DNA of 64,000 nucleotides from contig NZ_CANNCF010000004.1 in NCBI RefSeq assembly GCF_947503045.1, positions 310,001 to 374,000 on the forward strand, given 5' to 3'. Position 1 is the stretch's first letter. Every line of letters begins with the position of its first letter. The notes below the pieces were generated by a model that searched no databases, was not told the DNA's origin, and was given only the letters and a program-made list of their open reading frames with translations. The DNA comes from an uncultured Tateyamaria sp. Its GTDB lineage: Bacteria; Pseudomonadota; Alphaproteobacteria; Rhodobacterales; Rhodobacteraceae. Both the position numbers and the translations under genes were made by a program. This document shows, piece by piece, positions 9,710 to 18,207 of the stretch.

Positions 9710-10330
9710 TCAGCCCGCAAGTGGGGCGAAATTGCTGAGCCCGTCCAGCACGAACTGCACCGAGAGCGCCGCCAGCAACATGCCAAGCAGGCGCGTGACC
9801 ACTGTGATGCCCGTCTTGCCCAGGACCCGTTCGAGCAGACTGGAGGCGAGAAAGAGGATCATGCACACGCCTAGCACGAGGGCCGTGATGGCGAGCACCA
9901 GCGCCAGCCCCTCGACCCCCGGTTTCTGGCCCGTCAGCAGGATGACGGAGGCAATGGCGCCGGGCCCGGCGATCAGCGGGATGGCGAGAGGGAAGACGGA
10001 CGGATCGTTGTAGTCTTCTTCGGTCTGATCCTCGCGCCGCTTGGTGCGCCGCTCGAACAGCATGTCGAGGGCGGTGATGAACAACAGGATGCCGCCAGCA
10101 ACGCGGAAGGCGGGCATCGAGATGCCGATGAAGCCCAGCACCGCCTCGCCAAAGATCGCGAATGCAATCAGGATGGACATGCCGATGGCGCAGGCCCGCA
10201 GCGCGATGCGGCGGCGCTGGCGTTCGGGCACCCCTTGGGTCAGCGCCACGAAGAGCGGCGCAAGGCCGATCGGGTCGATCACGACGAACATGGTCACGAA
10301 GGCGGTGATGAGAAAGGCGGTGTCGATCAT
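9710..10330 (-). CDS. MarC family integral membrane protein (UPF0056)
   Basis: The 206-residue product has six predicted membrane segments and the MarC-family features FVVIDPIGLAPLFVALT at the N-terminus and PLAIPLIAGPGAI in the middle. Molecular function is not established for the family; the old link to multiple antibiotic resistance has not held up. Start codon ATG at 10330 is the first in frame that gives the hydrophobic N-terminus. A two-hairpin repeat lies between this gene and the ABC-F gene upstream. Confidence 0.9.
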   Translation of the reverse strand: MIDTAFLITAFVTMFVVIDPIGLAPLFVALTQGVPERQRRRIALRACAIGMSILIAFAIFGEAVLGFIGISMPAFRVAGGILLFITALDMLFERRTKRREDQTEEDYNDPSVFPLAIPLIAGPGAIASVILLTGQKPGVEGLALVLAITALVLGVCMILFLASSLLERVLGKTGITVVTRLLGMLLAALSVQFVLDGLSNFAPLAG

Positions 10331-10343
10331 GGCCGTTTTCTAA

Positions 10344-10410
10344 TTGCGCGCCTTGCGGCGCAAGTCATGTTTTGTTGGGGCTCTGCCCCAAACCCCGGAG
10401 TTTATCTTGC
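10344..10410. repeat. Two-hairpin intergenic repeat, copy 1
   Basis: A GCGCCTTGCGGCGC-type hairpin (10347-10362) is followed by a TTTTGT spacer, the hairpin TGGGGCTCTGCCCCA and the tail AACCCCGGAGTTTAT. The same succession occurs at 34290-34366. The structure resembles the GC-rich palindromic repeats scattered through roseobacter genomes. It could act as a terminator or RNA stabiliser. It sits between two minus-strand genes. Confidence 0.6.
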
Positions 10411-10421
10411 CAAGTGAAGGA

Positions 10422-12266
10422 TCACGCACTTTCTGCCATTTCGAGCTTTTCCAGATCTTTCATCCAGAGCGCTTCGGCCCGTTCGAGGGCCTCCATCACT
10501 TCGGCATATTTCTTTTGCCAGACTTCCATCTCTCCGATCTTGGCCCCTTCGTAGAGGTCCGGATCGGCGAGTTTCCTGGCCAGCTTGTCGCGCATATCGT
10601 TGAGCTTTTCTACCCGCGCTTCGGATTTGCGCAGTTCGGATTTGAGGGTCAGGATGGCGTCGCGCGAGGGGCGTTTGGGCTTGGGTTTTTCCTGTGTGGC
10701 CCGTGTCGGTTTGCCATCGGCCAGCAGCATCTTGCGATAAGCCTCGAGGTCATCCTCGTAGGGTTTCACGGTGCCGTTCGACACCAGCCACAACCGGTCG
10801 GCGACGAGTTCCAAGAGGTGCATGTCGTGGCTGACGAGGATCACCGCACCTGTATAGGCCGTGAGCGCCTCGACCAGTGCTTCGCGGGATTCGATGTCGA
10901 GGTGGTTGGTTGGCTCGTCGAGGATCAGCATGTGGGGCGCATCCAGCGTGGCGAGCAGCAGCGACAGGCGCGCCTTTTGCCCGCCCGAGAGTTTGCCCAC
11001 CAACGTTTCGGCCTGATCGGCCATCAGCCCAAAGCCTGACAGACGGGCGCGCCATCTCGCCGGCCCTTCCTTGGGCCGTTCGCGGCGCAAATGATCCAGC
11101 GGGGTTTCGTCGATGAACAGCTCGTCCACCTGGTGCTGGGCGAAATAGCCGATGCGCAGCTTGCTCGATTTGGTGAACTTGCCGGACATGGCGGGCAGGC
11201 GGTCGGACAGGAATTTGGAGAGGGTGGATTTGCCCTGACCGTTCTTGCCCAGGAGTGCAATGCGGTCGTCCTGATCGATGCGCAGGTTCAGTTTGGAAAG
11301 TACCGTTGTCTCGCCATAGCCGGTGCTGGCCCCGTCGAGATGGATGATGGGGGGCGAGAGGTCTTCGGGGTTAGGGAAGTCGAAGCGTTTGAGCCCTGCT
11401 TCTTGTGGCGTGGTGATCGGCGTCATCTTGGACAGCGCCTTGAGCCGGGACTGGGCCTGGCGCGCCTTGTCGGCCTTGTAGCGGAAGCGATCCACGTAGG
11501 ATTGCAGATGCGCGCGTCGGGCATCCTGCTTTTTCGCCATGGCAGTGGCATTGGCCAGCCGTTCGGCGCGTTGGCGCGCAAACTGGTCGTAGGGGCCTGA
11601 ATAATAGGTGAGTTTGCGGTCCTCAAGGTGCAGGATCGCGCCCACGGCCCGGTTCAAGAGCCCACGGTCATGGCTGATGATCAGCACCGTGTGGGGGTAT
11701 TTGGCGAGGTAGGATTCAAGCCACAGCGCCCCTTCGAGGTCGAGATAGTTGGTCGGTTCGTCCAGCAAGAGCAGGTCGGGCTGCGAGAACAGCACGGCTG
11801 CGAGGGCCACGCGCATGCGCCAGCCGCCCGAGAAGTCAGAACAGGGCATGAGTTGTTCGTGATCGTCAAATCCAAGACCCTTGAGGATCGTGGCCGCGCG
11901 TGCCTCGGCGCTCCAGGCGTCGATATCCGTCAGCCGCGTCTGGATTTCCGCGATGCGCACCGGATCCTCGCTGGTGTCGGCCAGCAGGGCAGCGCGTTCG
12001 GTGTCGGCGGCCAGCACCGTGTCGAGCAGGGAGTTCGCGGAGGCCGGGACCTCCTGGGCCACGCCGCCAATGCGCGCGCCGGAGGGCAGGGAGATATCGC
12101 CGCCCTCGAGCACCAATTCACCCCGGATCAGACCGAACAGCGTGGTTTTGCCCGTGCCGTTGCGCCCGACAAGGCCGACCTTGTGGCCTTCGGGGATCAC
12201 GGCGCTTGCGCCCTCGAACAGGGGGCGGCCCGCAACGGCATAGGTGATATCTGAGATGCGCAACAT
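10422..12266 (-). CDS. ABC-F family ATPase (Uup/EttA-like)
   Basis: ABC-F proteins have two ATPase domains and no membrane part; characterised members act on ribosomes. The 614-residue product has two Walker A motifs (GRNGTGKTTLF and GKNGQGKSTLSKF), two signature motifs (FSGGWRMRVALA and LSGGQKARLSLL) and two Walker B motifs ending DEPTNYLD and DEPTNHLD. The linker between domains is charged (ARRAHLQSYVDRFRYKADKA), and a lysine/arginine-rich coiled-coil C-terminus follows. The last feature fits the Uup/YheS-like branch. ATG at 12266 starts at MLRISDIT; the longer frame upstream is not conserved-looking. Confidence 0.92.
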   Translation of the reverse strand: MLRISDITYAVAGRPLFEGASAVIPEGHKVGLVGRNGTGKTTLFGLIRGELVLEGGDISLPSGARIGGVAQEVPASANSLLDTVLAADTERAALLADTSEDPVRIAEIQTRLTDIDAWSAEARAATILKGLGFDDHEQLMPCSDFSGGWRMRVALAAVLFSQPDLLLLDEPTNYLDLEGALWLESYLAKYPHTVLIISHDRGLLNRAVGAILHLEDRKLTYYSGPYDQFARQRAERLANATAMAKKQDARRAHLQSYVDRFRYKADKARQAQSRLKALSKMTPITTPQEAGLKRFDFPNPEDLSPPIIHLDGASTGYGETTVLSKLNLRIDQDDRIALLGKNGQGKSTLSKFLSDRLPAMSGKFTKSSKLRIGYFAQHQVDELFIDETPLDHLRRERPKEGPARWRARLSGFGLMADQAETLVGKLSGGQKARLSLLLATLDAPHMLILDEPTNHLDIESREALVEALTAYTGAVILVSHDMHLLELVADRLWLVSNGTVKPYEDDLEAYRKMLLADGKPTRATQEKPKPKRPSRDAILTLKSELRKSEARVEKLNDMRDKLARKLADPDLYEGAKIGEMEVWQKKYAEVMEALERAEALWMKDLEKLEMAESA

Positions 12267-12317
12267 GGCGGGACGACTGCAGCAGTCGCCGCGCCAAGTC
12301 AATGCGGGCTGTGCGAC

Positions 12318-12596
12318 TTATTGCAGGGTCTCGCCCAGCGGTGGTGCATCAAAGGCTCGGTAGCCGATCATCGGGCTGTCGCCACTGTCGGCAAAGGCAA
12401 AGACATGCACCGCATCATGCAGGATCGCGGCGCGGCAAAAGCTGTTCTCCTGCGGCAGGGAGGCGGGGCAGCTGTCGAGGTCGAGGTGGACCACGGAGGC
12501 CTCGAAAATCTCGTAGGTCATCGGTATTGGCGCGGTGTCGGCGTGGGCGGCGCCTGCCAGCACGAGGGCGACGGTTGGGGCGAGAGAGCGAAACAT
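12318..12596 (-). CDS. Small secreted protein of unknown function
   Basis: The 92-residue product begins with a clear signal peptide (residues 1-19, cleavage after AHA) and contains two cysteines (SCPAS and FCRAA) that could pair in the periplasm. No family was recognised. It reads in the same direction as the ABC-F gene and ends 52 bp before it, so cotranscription is possible. The signal peptide and GC-rich codon use support a real gene. Confidence 0.65.
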   Translation of the reverse strand: MFRSLAPTVALVLAGAAHADTAPIPMTYEIFEASVVHLDLDSCPASLPQENSFCRAAILHDAVHVFAFADSGDSPMIGYRAFDAPPLGETLQ

Positions 12597-12767
12597 GGGC
12601 TATCCTTATGTTGAGTGATTCACTCAGGTATTAAGTTGATAGTTTTCGTCAGGTAACAAGCCCCAAATTCGCCATCGGCAATAATCCACTTTTCCACGCT
12701 GGCCAGCCGTGTTAGGCGGCGCGCAAATCACGACGGCATTTTCGCCGTTACAGACAGGAGTGACCCC

Positions 12768-13190
12768 ATGGCCCTAGAGCGCACATTTTCCATCATCAAA
12801 CCCGATGCAACCCGCCGCAACCTGACCGGTGCGATCAACGCCAAGTTCGAAGAGGCGGGCCTGCGCATCGTGGCGCAAAAACGCATTCACCTGACAAAAG
12901 CGCAAGCTGGCGTGTTCTACGCGGTCCATGCCGAGCGTCCATTCTATGATGAATTGTGCGAATTTATGGCCTCGGCCCCGATCGTGTGCCAGGTCCTGGA
13001 AGGCGAAGGCGCGATTGCCAAGAACCGCGAAGTGATGGGTGCCACCAACCCCGCAGACGCGGCCCCCGGCACCATCCGCGCCGAATTTGCCGAGTCCGTT
13101 GGCGAAAACTCGGTCCACGGTTCGGACGCACCTGAGACGGCTGCGGTTGAAATCGCTTACTTCTTCTCCGGTCTGGAGCTGGTGGGTTAA
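12768..13190 (+). CDS. ndk: Nucleoside diphosphate kinase
   Basis: Ndk balances nucleoside triphosphate pools by phosphate transfer through a histidine intermediate. The 140-residue product is full length and has the active-site motif [12 protein letters not shown] with the catalytic histidine, plus [14 protein letters not shown] at the N-terminus. A GACAGGAGTGA ribosome site precedes the ATG. It stands alone: about 170 bp of upstream DNA presumably carries its promoter, and a strong terminator follows at 13216-13245. Confidence 0.98.
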   Translation: MALERTFSIIKPDATRRNLTGAINAKFEEAGLRIVAQKRIHLTKAQAGVFYAVHAERPFYDELCEFMASAPIVCQVLEGEGAIAKNREVMGATNPADAAPGTIRAEFAESVGENSVHGSDAPETAAVEIAYFFSGLELVG

Positions 13191-13215
13191 GCCAACCTGC
13201 GATCTGAACGGATGG

Positions 13216-13245
13216 GGGCCTCAGCACGTGCTGGGGCCCTTTTTC
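13216..13245 (+). terminator. Rho-independent terminator of ndk
   Basis: An 11-bp stem (GGGCCTCAGCA paired with TGCTGGGGCCC, one G-T pair) with a CG loop is followed directly by TTTTT. It begins 25 bp after the ndk stop. Confidence 0.88.
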
Positions 13246-13359
13246 GTTTGAGTTGGTGTGCAGATCCTGCGGTCGGTCCGTGTTCTGCGATGCATCGATG
13301 CTTCAGCGGGCCCAACACCATTTTAGGGAAAGTCTTTGGATCGGCGGCGGTTTCCGTCG

Positions 13360-13698
13360 TTACGCCTGCCGGGGCTTTTCGATCACGCCGATATCGTTCA
13401 GGACACGTTCGAATTCGGACAGCCCGCTGTCGAAACTGTCAGCTTTGATCGCATCGAACCGCGCGCGCAGGGCCTTTTTCTCGTCGCCCTTGCAATCGTT
13501 CCAGGGGCGGCCCTGCAGCCCCATGACCAGAACGTAGTAACCGATGAAATGGGGGCGTGTGCCGGCCCGCAAGAGGCGGCGATAGGTCTCGTCCGGACCC
13601 AGGGCGCGCAGGGTTTCTGCATCCGGGATACCGGCCTTGGCACAGGCGGCATCCATCGCGGGGCCGAGGTTGCGGATCGAGGAAACGGGTGTGCTCAT
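13360..13698 (-). CDS. TfoX C-terminal-domain (TfoX_C) protein
   Basis: The 112-residue product matches the helical C-terminal domain of TfoX/Sxy: SSIRNLGPAMDAACAKAGI, a LRALGPDETYRRLL segment and a YYVLVMGLQGRPWND region. In Sxy this domain follows an N-terminal domain involved in competence control, which is absent here. Stand-alone TfoX_C proteins are common in Rhodobacterales and their role is unknown. The start at 13698 (MSTPVSSIRNLG) fits the domain; an ATG eight codons upstream is possible. Confidence 0.78.
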   Translation of the reverse strand: MSTPVSSIRNLGPAMDAACAKAGIPDAETLRALGPDETYRRLLRAGTRPHFIGYYVLVMGLQGRPWNDCKGDEKKALRARFDAIKADSFDSGLSEFERVLNDIGVIEKPRQA

Positions 13699-13739
13699 GG
13701 GCGCAGTATTAATGCGCGCCACAGGTCAAGTCACGCGTT

Positions 13740-13850
13740 TCAGAGACTGGCGTAGTCGGTGATGATCGGACGTGGCTTGGGCTTTTTGGTGGGCGCAGGC
13801 GCGGGCACGGGCGTGCGGGGTAGGGCGGGCATGGCGATAGGCCTTTTCAT
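13740..13850 (-). CDS. Possible 36-residue proline-rich peptide
   Basis: A short frame encodes a basic, proline-rich peptide (PVPAPAPTKKPKPRPIITD near its end). No clear ribosome site precedes the ATG and no family was recognised. Longer in-frame starts reach 13922 but add unlikely sequence. It lies between two minus-strand genes and could be chance. Confidence 0.25.
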   Translation of the reverse strand: MKRPIAMPALPRTPVPAPAPTKKPKPRPIITDYASL

Positions 13851-13922
13851 GACGCCGTCAAAAGCGACGGCCCCTACACCCCAACACAGTGATTTGCCGA
13901 GGCGAGGGCATGAATGTGGCAA

Positions 13923-14849
13923 TTATGTGGCACGAAACAGGCGATATCGGGTGATCTGGCGGAAAGATCGCCGTGGTGTGGACAAAATATCGGGGAATTC
14001 CGGACAGTTGACGGAATCGGGCCAATCCTGCGGCTCAAGCGCGAGTCCGGCGCCCGGTTTCACCTCAGTTCCGACAAGTGTCGGCAGGAATCCCCCGGCA
14101 TAGACCTGCAATCCCGGTGCCGTGCTGTCGATTTGCAGGGTCAGACCGTCCGTTCCGGTAAGCGTCGCGACCGGTTCGGGCACGTCCCTGCGTTGGCGCG
14201 CGATGCAAAAGTTGTGATCGACATCCGGGTCGGGCGCTTTTGGGCTGAGGTGATCAAAGCTGGTGCCTGCAACTGGCGCGATTTCCCCGGTTGGCAGGTT
14301 TCTATCATCCACGGGCAGGTAGTGTGTCGCATTGACCTGCAACCGGTGATCCTGCGCATCCCCAAGCCGCCAATAGGGATGGTGGGCGATGTTGAAAGGG
14401 GTGGGGGCATCCGTCTCGGCCGAGATATCGAGGATCAGAGTGGCCGCCTCAAGCCGGTAGTGCACCGTGATCGTACGTGCACCCGGCAGCCCGCCATCAC
14501 CCGGCACAAGCTGCGCGCGGAACTGCACGTCACTGTTTGATTGGTGGATCACGTCCCAAATGCGCTGGTCCAACCCATCCGGCCCGCTGTGCAGCGCGGT
14601 CATGCCGTTTTCATTGCGGGGCATCTGAAACACCTGTCCATGGATCGGCACATTGCCACCCCGCACGCGATTGGCGATGGGGCCAACGATGGCACCGGGA
14701 TAGACCGTGCGCCATTCGGGGTGTTCGGACGAGTCCGCATGCAGGATCAGCGATGGCCCACCCTCAAAGCACAAGGTTTCAAGCCGCGCGCCATGGGGTG
14801 AAAAGGTCGCGCGCAGGTTTTGGGAGGTGAGGGTGATTGTATCGTTCAT
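13923..14849 (-). CDS. Aldose 1-epimerase family protein
   Basis: Mutarotases interconvert alpha and beta anomers of aldoses. The 308-residue product has the galactose-mutarotase beta-sandwich features: GAIVGPIANRVRGG near residue 55, the histidine motif FNIAHHPYWRLGD near residue 165, and a late acidic/aromatic segment GLALEPQDWPDSVN that carries the catalytic glutamate. The gene stands alone, so the sugar cannot be inferred. The start at 14849 gives MNDTITLTSQNLRATFSPHGA; the longer upstream frame is not conserved-looking. Confidence 0.88.
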   Translation of the reverse strand: MNDTITLTSQNLRATFSPHGARLETLCFEGGPSLILHADSSEHPEWRTVYPGAIVGPIANRVRGGNVPIHGQVFQMPRNENGMTALHSGPDGLDQRIWDVIHQSNSDVQFRAQLVPGDGGLPGARTITVHYRLEAATLILDISAETDAPTPFNIAHHPYWRLGDAQDHRLQVNATHYLPVDDRNLPTGEIAPVAGTSFDHLSPKAPDPDVDHNFCIARQRRDVPEPVATLTGTDGLTLQIDSTAPGLQVYAGGFLPTLVGTEVKPGAGLALEPQDWPDSVNCPEFPDILSTPRRSFRQITRYRLFRAT

Positions 14850-15281
14850 CACCCGAACATGGCAGCGCGTGGGAAGACACGCCAGCCCTTGTTCGGACGG
14901 ACACATGGCGCCGGTTTGATCTTATTGCTGCAACGGACAGGTTCGCAGCCGCCCCTGGCGCGCTCCATTCGAGGCAGTGTTGCGCAGAAATTAGGCGCCG
15001 AAAACGGCGGGATATCGCCGGAAATCCGCTCTGCTGCTGCAAAAGACCGCAGGCAGGCGCACGGACCTTGCGCGTTCTTCCGCTTATCCCAGCCTTTTCA
15101 GGTGGTTGAGAGGCTTTGCTACTTCGGATTTCAGGCTGGTCAAGACCTTGCAAACATTAAAATAACCCTCCAAAGTAGAAGTCGCCAAACTGGCAGCGCC
15201 CCCGTGCTTGCAAGCCCCGGGAGCGCGTTAAAGTGTTGAACAACAGTGAGTTACCTCTGATCGAGGTGAAGTTTTTTGAAG
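14850..15281. other. 432-bp stretch without a convincing gene
   Basis: This gap separates the epimerase gene from the T6SS cargo cassette. Several short frames cross it, but none has a plausible start or codon pattern. A weak promoter-like TTGCAA occurs near 15150. Just before the cassette, a frame with GTG near 15234 reads VLNNSELPLIEVKFFEDVD and stops inside the next gene; it is discussed under findings. Confidence 0.5.
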
Positions 15282-16553
15282 ATGTTGACTTGGCTTGCCA
15301 CCCTTGAGGTCAAAGATGCGGATGTGCCCGATGATGCGGCGGCGCGGCGCTATTCTTGCCCCGCAGCAGTCTGGGCCGAAAGCCGCGAAACGGCCATCGA
15401 ACGTGTGGCGCTGTTTCTCAAGGTGACACCCTATGCGCTGGTCTCGGTCACCGACTGCACTCCGGCGGGTGAAGAGGCCGAACAGGCGCACGCAGAACTG
15501 GCCGCACTTGTCCACGACACCCATCTGGTCGAATTCGGCGACTTGACAGAAATCGGTACTGGACACGTTCCGGAACCCATGACCCAGCCTCAATCGTTGA
15601 AAGAGGCAGTGCTGGCGCTCGATCACGTGGCCCGCCCGGTCTATGCGGTGCTGGACGGGGCGCAGTTTGACGATCTGCCCGCCGCCCTGTTTGACGGCGG
15701 CTTTGTCACCCGCCCGCTTTATCTGAATGTGCAGGACCGTTCGGCCGCGCCGGTGCGAACATCGCCTTACCTCGTGACACTGGATGAGGCAGGCGCCTCT
15801 TTTGCCGGGCGCAGCTATGGGGAGACCGTCGAGGCGCTGTTTGCGCTGCTGGGCGACAAGCCCGCAGGTGTGTTCTGGCAATGCGAGGCGGGGACGGACG
15901 CGCTGTACTTTCATTTGCGCAAGACCAACCGGATTTTGATCCCCAAGACCTTTCTGTCGGGCAATGCCACTGACGCCGAGCCGGACGAACCCCATGCCTT
16001 TGTGCTGTTTCGCCATGCCGATGCCAATTCGTTGGCCCAAACCGTGTTTGCGATGAACAGCGAAGAAGCCTCGCGCCTGTTTGGGCCGTGCACGGCCTTG
16101 CTGTTTGGCCCAAGCCCGGACTGGACGGGGGACTATCCGTGGTTTCATCTCGTGCGTCCTTACAGTTGGCCCGCGCCCAGGCCGGGCGCGCTGACCCTCA
16201 GCACGGCCACTATGGAAAAGATCGAAGAGCGGCGGCGGGACCGGCTGATCCTCAAGACGGTGGCCTATCTGCGCAAAGTGTTGCCACCCAACTTTCAGCA
16301 CCTGTCGCGCACCCAGCTGACGGGTCTTGCCCGTGCCAGCCGCAAGAGCGGAAAGGCGTTGGGGTTGCGTGGTCTGGGCGCGCACAACCGTTGGGCCTAT
16401 CTGTGCGCGATCACCGAAGGGCGTATCGCCAAAAGCCGCGAGGTCAAAGCCTTTATCAAGCGCGGCAATGACACGCCGGACGAACAGGTCAAGATCGCGA
16501 TGAAAGACACGCTTGCGACCATGAAAAACGCTGTGGCGGAGTTGCAGGCATGA
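15282..16553 (+). CDS. DUF4123 domain protein, T6SS effector adaptor (Tap/TEC) candidate
   Basis: DUF4123 proteins load specific effectors onto the VgrG spike of type VI secretion systems. The 423-residue product has a variable first 110 residues, then the DUF4123 core from VYAVLDGAQFDDLP (about 122) to about 290, including LYFHLRKTNRI, HAFVLFRHADANS and LFGPCTALLFGP. The C-terminal 120 residues are basic and helical. The ATG at 15282 is used; an in-frame TTG lies two codons earlier. The stop overlaps the next ATG as ATGA, so the adaptor and its likely cargo are translationally coupled. Confidence 0.8.
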   Translation: MLTWLATLEVKDADVPDDAAARRYSCPAAVWAESRETAIERVALFLKVTPYALVSVTDCTPAGEEAEQAHAELAALVHDTHLVEFGDLTEIGTGHVPEPMTQPQSLKEAVLALDHVARPVYAVLDGAQFDDLPAALFDGGFVTRPLYLNVQDRSAAPVRTSPYLVTLDEAGASFAGRSYGETVEALFALLGDKPAGVFWQCEAGTDALYFHLRKTNRILIPKTFLSGNATDAEPDEPHAFVLFRHADANSLAQTVFAMNSEEASRLFGPCTALLFGPSPDWTGDYPWFHLVRPYSWPAPRPGALTLSTATMEKIEERRRDRLILKTVAYLRKVLPPNFQHLSRTQLTGLARASRKSGKALGLRGLGAHNRWAYLCAITEGRIAKSREVKAFIKRGNDTPDEQVKIAMKDTLATMKNAVAELQA

Positions 16554-17281
16554 GCGGGGCGGCCGCCGCAGGGGGTGCCGTTGGCGGCGTTACGGGGGGT
16601 GCGATTGGCGGCATCATCGGCTCGTTCATTCCGCCCCCGGGGCTGGGCACCTTCCTTGGGCGGGCCATCGGCTCGCGCGTTGGACGGGCAGTGGGGCGGG
16701 CCGCCGCCACGATGCTGGATGACTACGTCAATTCAATGGAACAGGCGGATGAAAACGCAGAAGAGGACGAGGCCGCTGCTGCCGGAGAAGACGAAGAGGT
16801 CTGTCACACCTGTCAGGAGCAGTGCCAGAATTCTGCCGGCGAGGTGAAGGACTCGCTTTACAACAACAAGCGCAATCCCAACAATCCCAATCAGGGCAAT
16901 CACGGGTATCTCAACCGAATGGTGGAACAGATGTGCGGCGCACAGGGGCCGGGCACGCCGGGCTGGGGAACACATATTGATGAATTGCGCGGCGCTCAGA
17001 GCCGACTAAGGAGGTCGTTCAAGCCATTCCAAGGCCAAAACGGAATGGACCCGGACTGCGATCCGGCCGAGTTTTTTTCCCAAGAGGAGCGCGACGCGAT
17101 CAACAACATTTTGCGTGGAGGAGAAAACAATCCTTGGCAGCCAAACAACATCCCCCATCTTGGACCCAACCACCCACGGTGCCAGACTCTTCCTGACGCC
17201 AGGTCGAACGGACGCATACGCGACTACTTGAACATTATCCGTCCCAACCAGCCGCCAATGTCGGGGCCCGCTCTGTCTTGA
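16550..17281 (+). CDS. Putative T6SS effector with N-terminal glycine zipper and unknown C-terminal domain
   Basis: The 243-residue product starts with an alanine/glycine-rich hydrophobic stretch (residues 3-65, GGAVGGVTGGAIGGIIGSF and GRAIGSRVGRAVG), seen in secreted polymorphic toxins. An acidic linker follows (EDEAAAAGEDEE), then a cysteine motif CHTCQEQC and a C-terminal region with LYNNKRN, GTPGWGTHIDEL, RGAQSRLRRSF and DCDPAEFF. The layout is that of a polymorphic toxin, but no catalytic family was recognised. Coupling to the DUF4123 gene and the following probable immunity and PAAR genes argue for an effector. Activity is inferred only from context. Confidence 0.6.
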   Translation: MSGAAAAGGAVGGVTGGAIGGIIGSFIPPPGLGTFLGRAIGSRVGRAVGRAAATMLDDYVNSMEQADENAEEDEAAAAGEDEEVCHTCQEQCQNSAGEVKDSLYNNKRNPNNPNQGNHGYLNRMVEQMCGAQGPGTPGWGTHIDELRGAQSRLRRSFKPFQGQNGMDPDCDPAEFFSQEERDAINNILRGGENNPWQPNNIPHLGPNHPRCQTLPDARSNGRIRDYLNIIRPNQPPMSGPALS

Positions 17282-17299
17282 CCTTAAATGGAGCCTCAC

Positions 17300-18172
17300 A
17301 TGGCAATAATTAGCTTGTCCCACACACAACTCGTGAGCATCGGTCCATCCTGGTATTGGATGGTGTCCGATCAGGTTGGGGAATTTGACGATTTTCTGCG
17401 GCGCCCGATCCGAAACATCGAACTGATCCGCACCGAAACGCGACGCTGGTTCGATCGGAAGTCGTCGATTGATCCCGCCGGATCCGACACGCAGGTCAGC
17501 GATCTGATGCGCGAAATACTGAGCAATCTTATCGCGGGTGGGGAGGATGCCGAGAGGTTCTACCAATGGGGCTATGCGCTGGACAACGCCATGGTTCCTA
17601 CCATTTCAGGATACAAGAAACATCCCGATGGAAGCATGCACCCGGTTGCGAACGCTTATCAGCATGCGCTGTACTCTCAGCATATATGGATCGACACGCT
17701 TGGTCATTGGACCCCTGATATATTGGCATTTGAAAAACGATCGGGGCCGGATTTGCGAGATGCGCTTTATTCGTCTTACCAGGACGAAGTGCTGTTACCC
17801 CACAAAGCGTTCAAACGACGTCTTGACAGTGACAACGACGCATGGATCAAGATGGAAAGCCGCCGGACCGAGTGGGACAATTACCTTTGGCAAAAGTGGT
17901 TTGGCGAATTCCAGTATGATCCTGCGAGCGTCGCTTGCGATGGCTTCCTTGTCATGAAAACACGGGAATGGTGGCGCGAGATTGCGCCAACTCTTTCGCG
18001 ACGCCAAAGATCACAGTTGATGGCCTGGAACGAACAGGCCGCGCACGCGCGCGATACGGATGGGTTTCTGAGCGACAAACCGATCAGCGCGATGGACGAG
18101 GCCCTGATGATCGACGATATCCCGCCATTTGATAGTGCGGCTGCCCGCCCCGTTGAATGGGACGTGGCCTGA
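17300..18172 (+). CDS. Unknown protein, candidate immunity protein of the T6SS cassette
   Basis: The 290-residue product is soluble, tryptophan-rich (for example SWYWMVSD and TREWWREIAP) and matches no family recognised here. It has no signal peptide. It lies 18 bp after the effector candidate and before the PAAR gene, the usual place for an immunity gene. GGAG six bases upstream supports ATG at 17300 over the ATG at 17288. Its codon use is visibly more AT-rich than that of the flanking genes, as is usual for immunity genes. It could instead be a second cargo or chaperone. Confidence 0.5.
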   Translation: MAIISLSHTQLVSIGPSWYWMVSDQVGEFDDFLRRPIRNIELIRTETRRWFDRKSSIDPAGSDTQVSDLMREILSNLIAGGEDAERFYQWGYALDNAMVPTISGYKKHPDGSMHPVANAYQHALYSQHIWIDTLGHWTPDILAFEKRSGPDLRDALYSSYQDEVLLPHKAFKRRLDSDNDAWIKMESRRTEWDNYLWQKWFGEFQYDPASVACDGFLVMKTREWWREIAPTLSRRQRSQLMAWNEQAAHARDTDGFLSDKPISAMDEALMIDDIPPFDSAAARPVEWDVA

Positions 18173-18207
18173 GTTCCCTATACCCCACGAGACAAAGGAT
18201 CCCGCCC

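Noticed and set aside
14779..15153. Minus-strand 124-codon frame before the aldose epimerase gene
   Set aside because: It overlaps the epimerase start, its composition is not protein-like, and it has no ribosome site.
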